Assembly: GCA_965277855.1 (NCBI GenBank)
Contig: OZ255847.1
Span: forward strand, 6,510,001 to 6,574,000
Direction: 5' to 3'
DNA: 64,000 nt
From: Bog-105 sp965277855
GTDB taxonomy: Bacteria; Acidobacteriota; Terriglobia; Bryobacterales; Bryobacteraceae
Positions within the stretch are counted from its first letter, which is position 1. Every line of letters starts with the position of its first letter. Shown here piece after piece: positions 63,306 through 64,000 of the stretch. The position numbers and the translations under genes were made by a program. A model generated the notes under the pieces. That model searched no databases. It saw only the letters and a program-made list of their open reading frames with translations, and was not told the DNA's origin.

Positions 63306-64000
63306 ATGCAAAAGAGCCTCGGTCCAGCCTCTGCACTCGTCTTGGTCCTCAGCTCTGCCTGCTGCCTCTGGAGCCAGGTGGTAGGGGCTTCGATTTCCGG
63401 CACGGTGCGCGATGCCTCCGGAGCACCTTTGCCCGGTGTCAAGATTACTCTTCTCAACACGGAGACTAACGAGGAACGTTCGCTGATCACCGATTCAGCC
63501 GGCCATTATGTCGCCCCGTCGACCGCCATCGGTTCCTACCGCGTCGCGGCTGTGAAAGAAGGCTTTCAATCCGAGACAAAGACGGGTATTCATCTCGTCG
63601 TGGGACAAGCCGTCCAGGTCGATCTCTCGTTGCAAATCGGAGAGATTCGCCAGGTTGTGACGGTGGAAGAAGCGCCCGATCCGGTGAGTGTATCGACCGA
63701 GGACACCTCAGGTTTGGTGAACGAGCGCCAAGTCAAGGAATTGCCGTTAAACGGCCGCAGCTACGACCAGTTGATGACCTTAAATCCGGCCACCGTCAAC
63801 TACACTTCACAGCGGTCGGGCGGAGTTGGCGCTTCGAACTCTTCGGTCGGCAACATGTTCGCCGTTTCCGGTCATCGCCCGCAGGAAAATCTATTTCTCT
63901 TGAATGGCATTGAGTACACCGGAGCGTCTGAGATCAACAACACGCCCGGCGGTGCGAGCGGTCAACTGCTCGGCGTGGATGCTGTGCGCGAATTTAACGT
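63306..64000 (+). CDS. Oar-type TonB-dependent receptor, N-terminal part (runs off the window)
   Basis: 231 codons from the ATG at 63306 to the window end, open throughout. The signal peptide is MQKSLGPASALVLVLSSACC. The regulatory-like domain begins ASISGTVRDASGAPLPGVKI; the plug shows KELPLNGRSYDQLMTLNPAT and NLFLLNGIEYTG. It is divergent from the sulfate-assimilation operon, so import of sulfated or sulfonated compounds is possible, but this is only neighbourhood inference. Confidence 0.9.
   Translation, partial: MQKSLGPASALVLVLSSACCLWSQVVGASISGTVRDASGAPLPGVKITLLNTETNEERSLITDSAGHYVAPSTAIGSYRVAAVKEGFQSETKTGIHLVVGQAVQVDLSLQIGEIRQVVTVEEAPDPVSVSTEDTSGLVNERQVKELPLNGRSYDQLMTLNPATVNYTSQRSGGVGASNSSVGNMFAVSGHRPQENLFLLNGIEYTGASEINNTPGGASGQLLGVDAVREFN

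Noticed and set aside
1..64000. CRISPR arrays, rRNA or tRNA genes, prophage
   Set aside because: No regularly spaced repeats, no rRNA-like sequence, no clear tRNA cloverleaf and no phage structural genes were seen by reading; a dedicated tRNA scan was not possible.

Overview
The window reads as a piece of an Acidobacteriota chromosome, probably of the Bryobacterales/Solibacterales type. This is inferred from gene content: four Oar-type TonB-dependent receptors (N-terminal carboxypeptidase-regulatory-like domain, LP[LV]NGR plug motif, C-terminal Phe), two long ADOP-type orphan permeases (one with a PadR regulator), many TPR proteins, DUF1080 and secreted glycoside hydrolases. Coding density is very high. 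No rRNA, tRNA or CRISPR array was seen, and no gene-free stretch exceeds 300 bases; the longest gaps are 55775-56020, 21491-21697 and 14831-15036.

Layout. 1-2628 (minus): a sugar-acid operon of MFS porter, UxuA-like mannonate dehydratase and an SDR cut by the window edge. 2737-14830 (plus): a secreted GH38-like mannosidase, an Oar-type receptor, three TPR genes (the first a probable lipoprotein), a ROK regulator and an unknown exported protein. 15037-20463 (plus): DsbD-like protein, a beta-propeller protein and an OmpR/histidine-kinase pair. 20546-24698: a GlxA/AraC regulator divergent from an NmrA / small protein / membrane protein operon whose last gene is split by an IS630-type element. 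24778-34572: glutaminase-like protein, RraA-fold protein, methyltransferase, DUF1080 protein, PadR+ADOP permease, TetR+FAD monooxygenase.

34686-44430 is an L-fucose locus: zinc alcohol dehydrogenase, aldo/keto reductase, RbsD/FucU mutarotase, LacI regulator, FucP permease and divergent GH29 alpha-L-fucosidase. Two promoters share a -10/operator/start-codon arrangement with the same spacing. The neighbouring receptor is a pseudogene with three frameshifts and an amber codon.

44549-55774: an SDR, a second ADOP permease, TPR proteins, a seven-haem cytochrome/TPR protein coupled to a ribokinase and a CPA2 antiporter whose C-terminal regulatory part is frameshifted, and a DUF937-OmpA protein. 56021-64000: an Oar-type receptor, a compact sulfate-assimilation operon (cysD-cysN-cysH-tauE-like, minus) and the start of another divergent receptor.

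Two families of short palindromic intergenic repeats are scattered through the window. The genes describe a heterotroph taking up and breaking down mannose-, fucose- and uronate-containing polymers, with assimilatory sulfur metabolism. The least explained parts are the receptor/TPR/ROK/unknown cluster (6268-14830) and the cytochrome-TPR/kinase/antiporter cluster (49868-54541).
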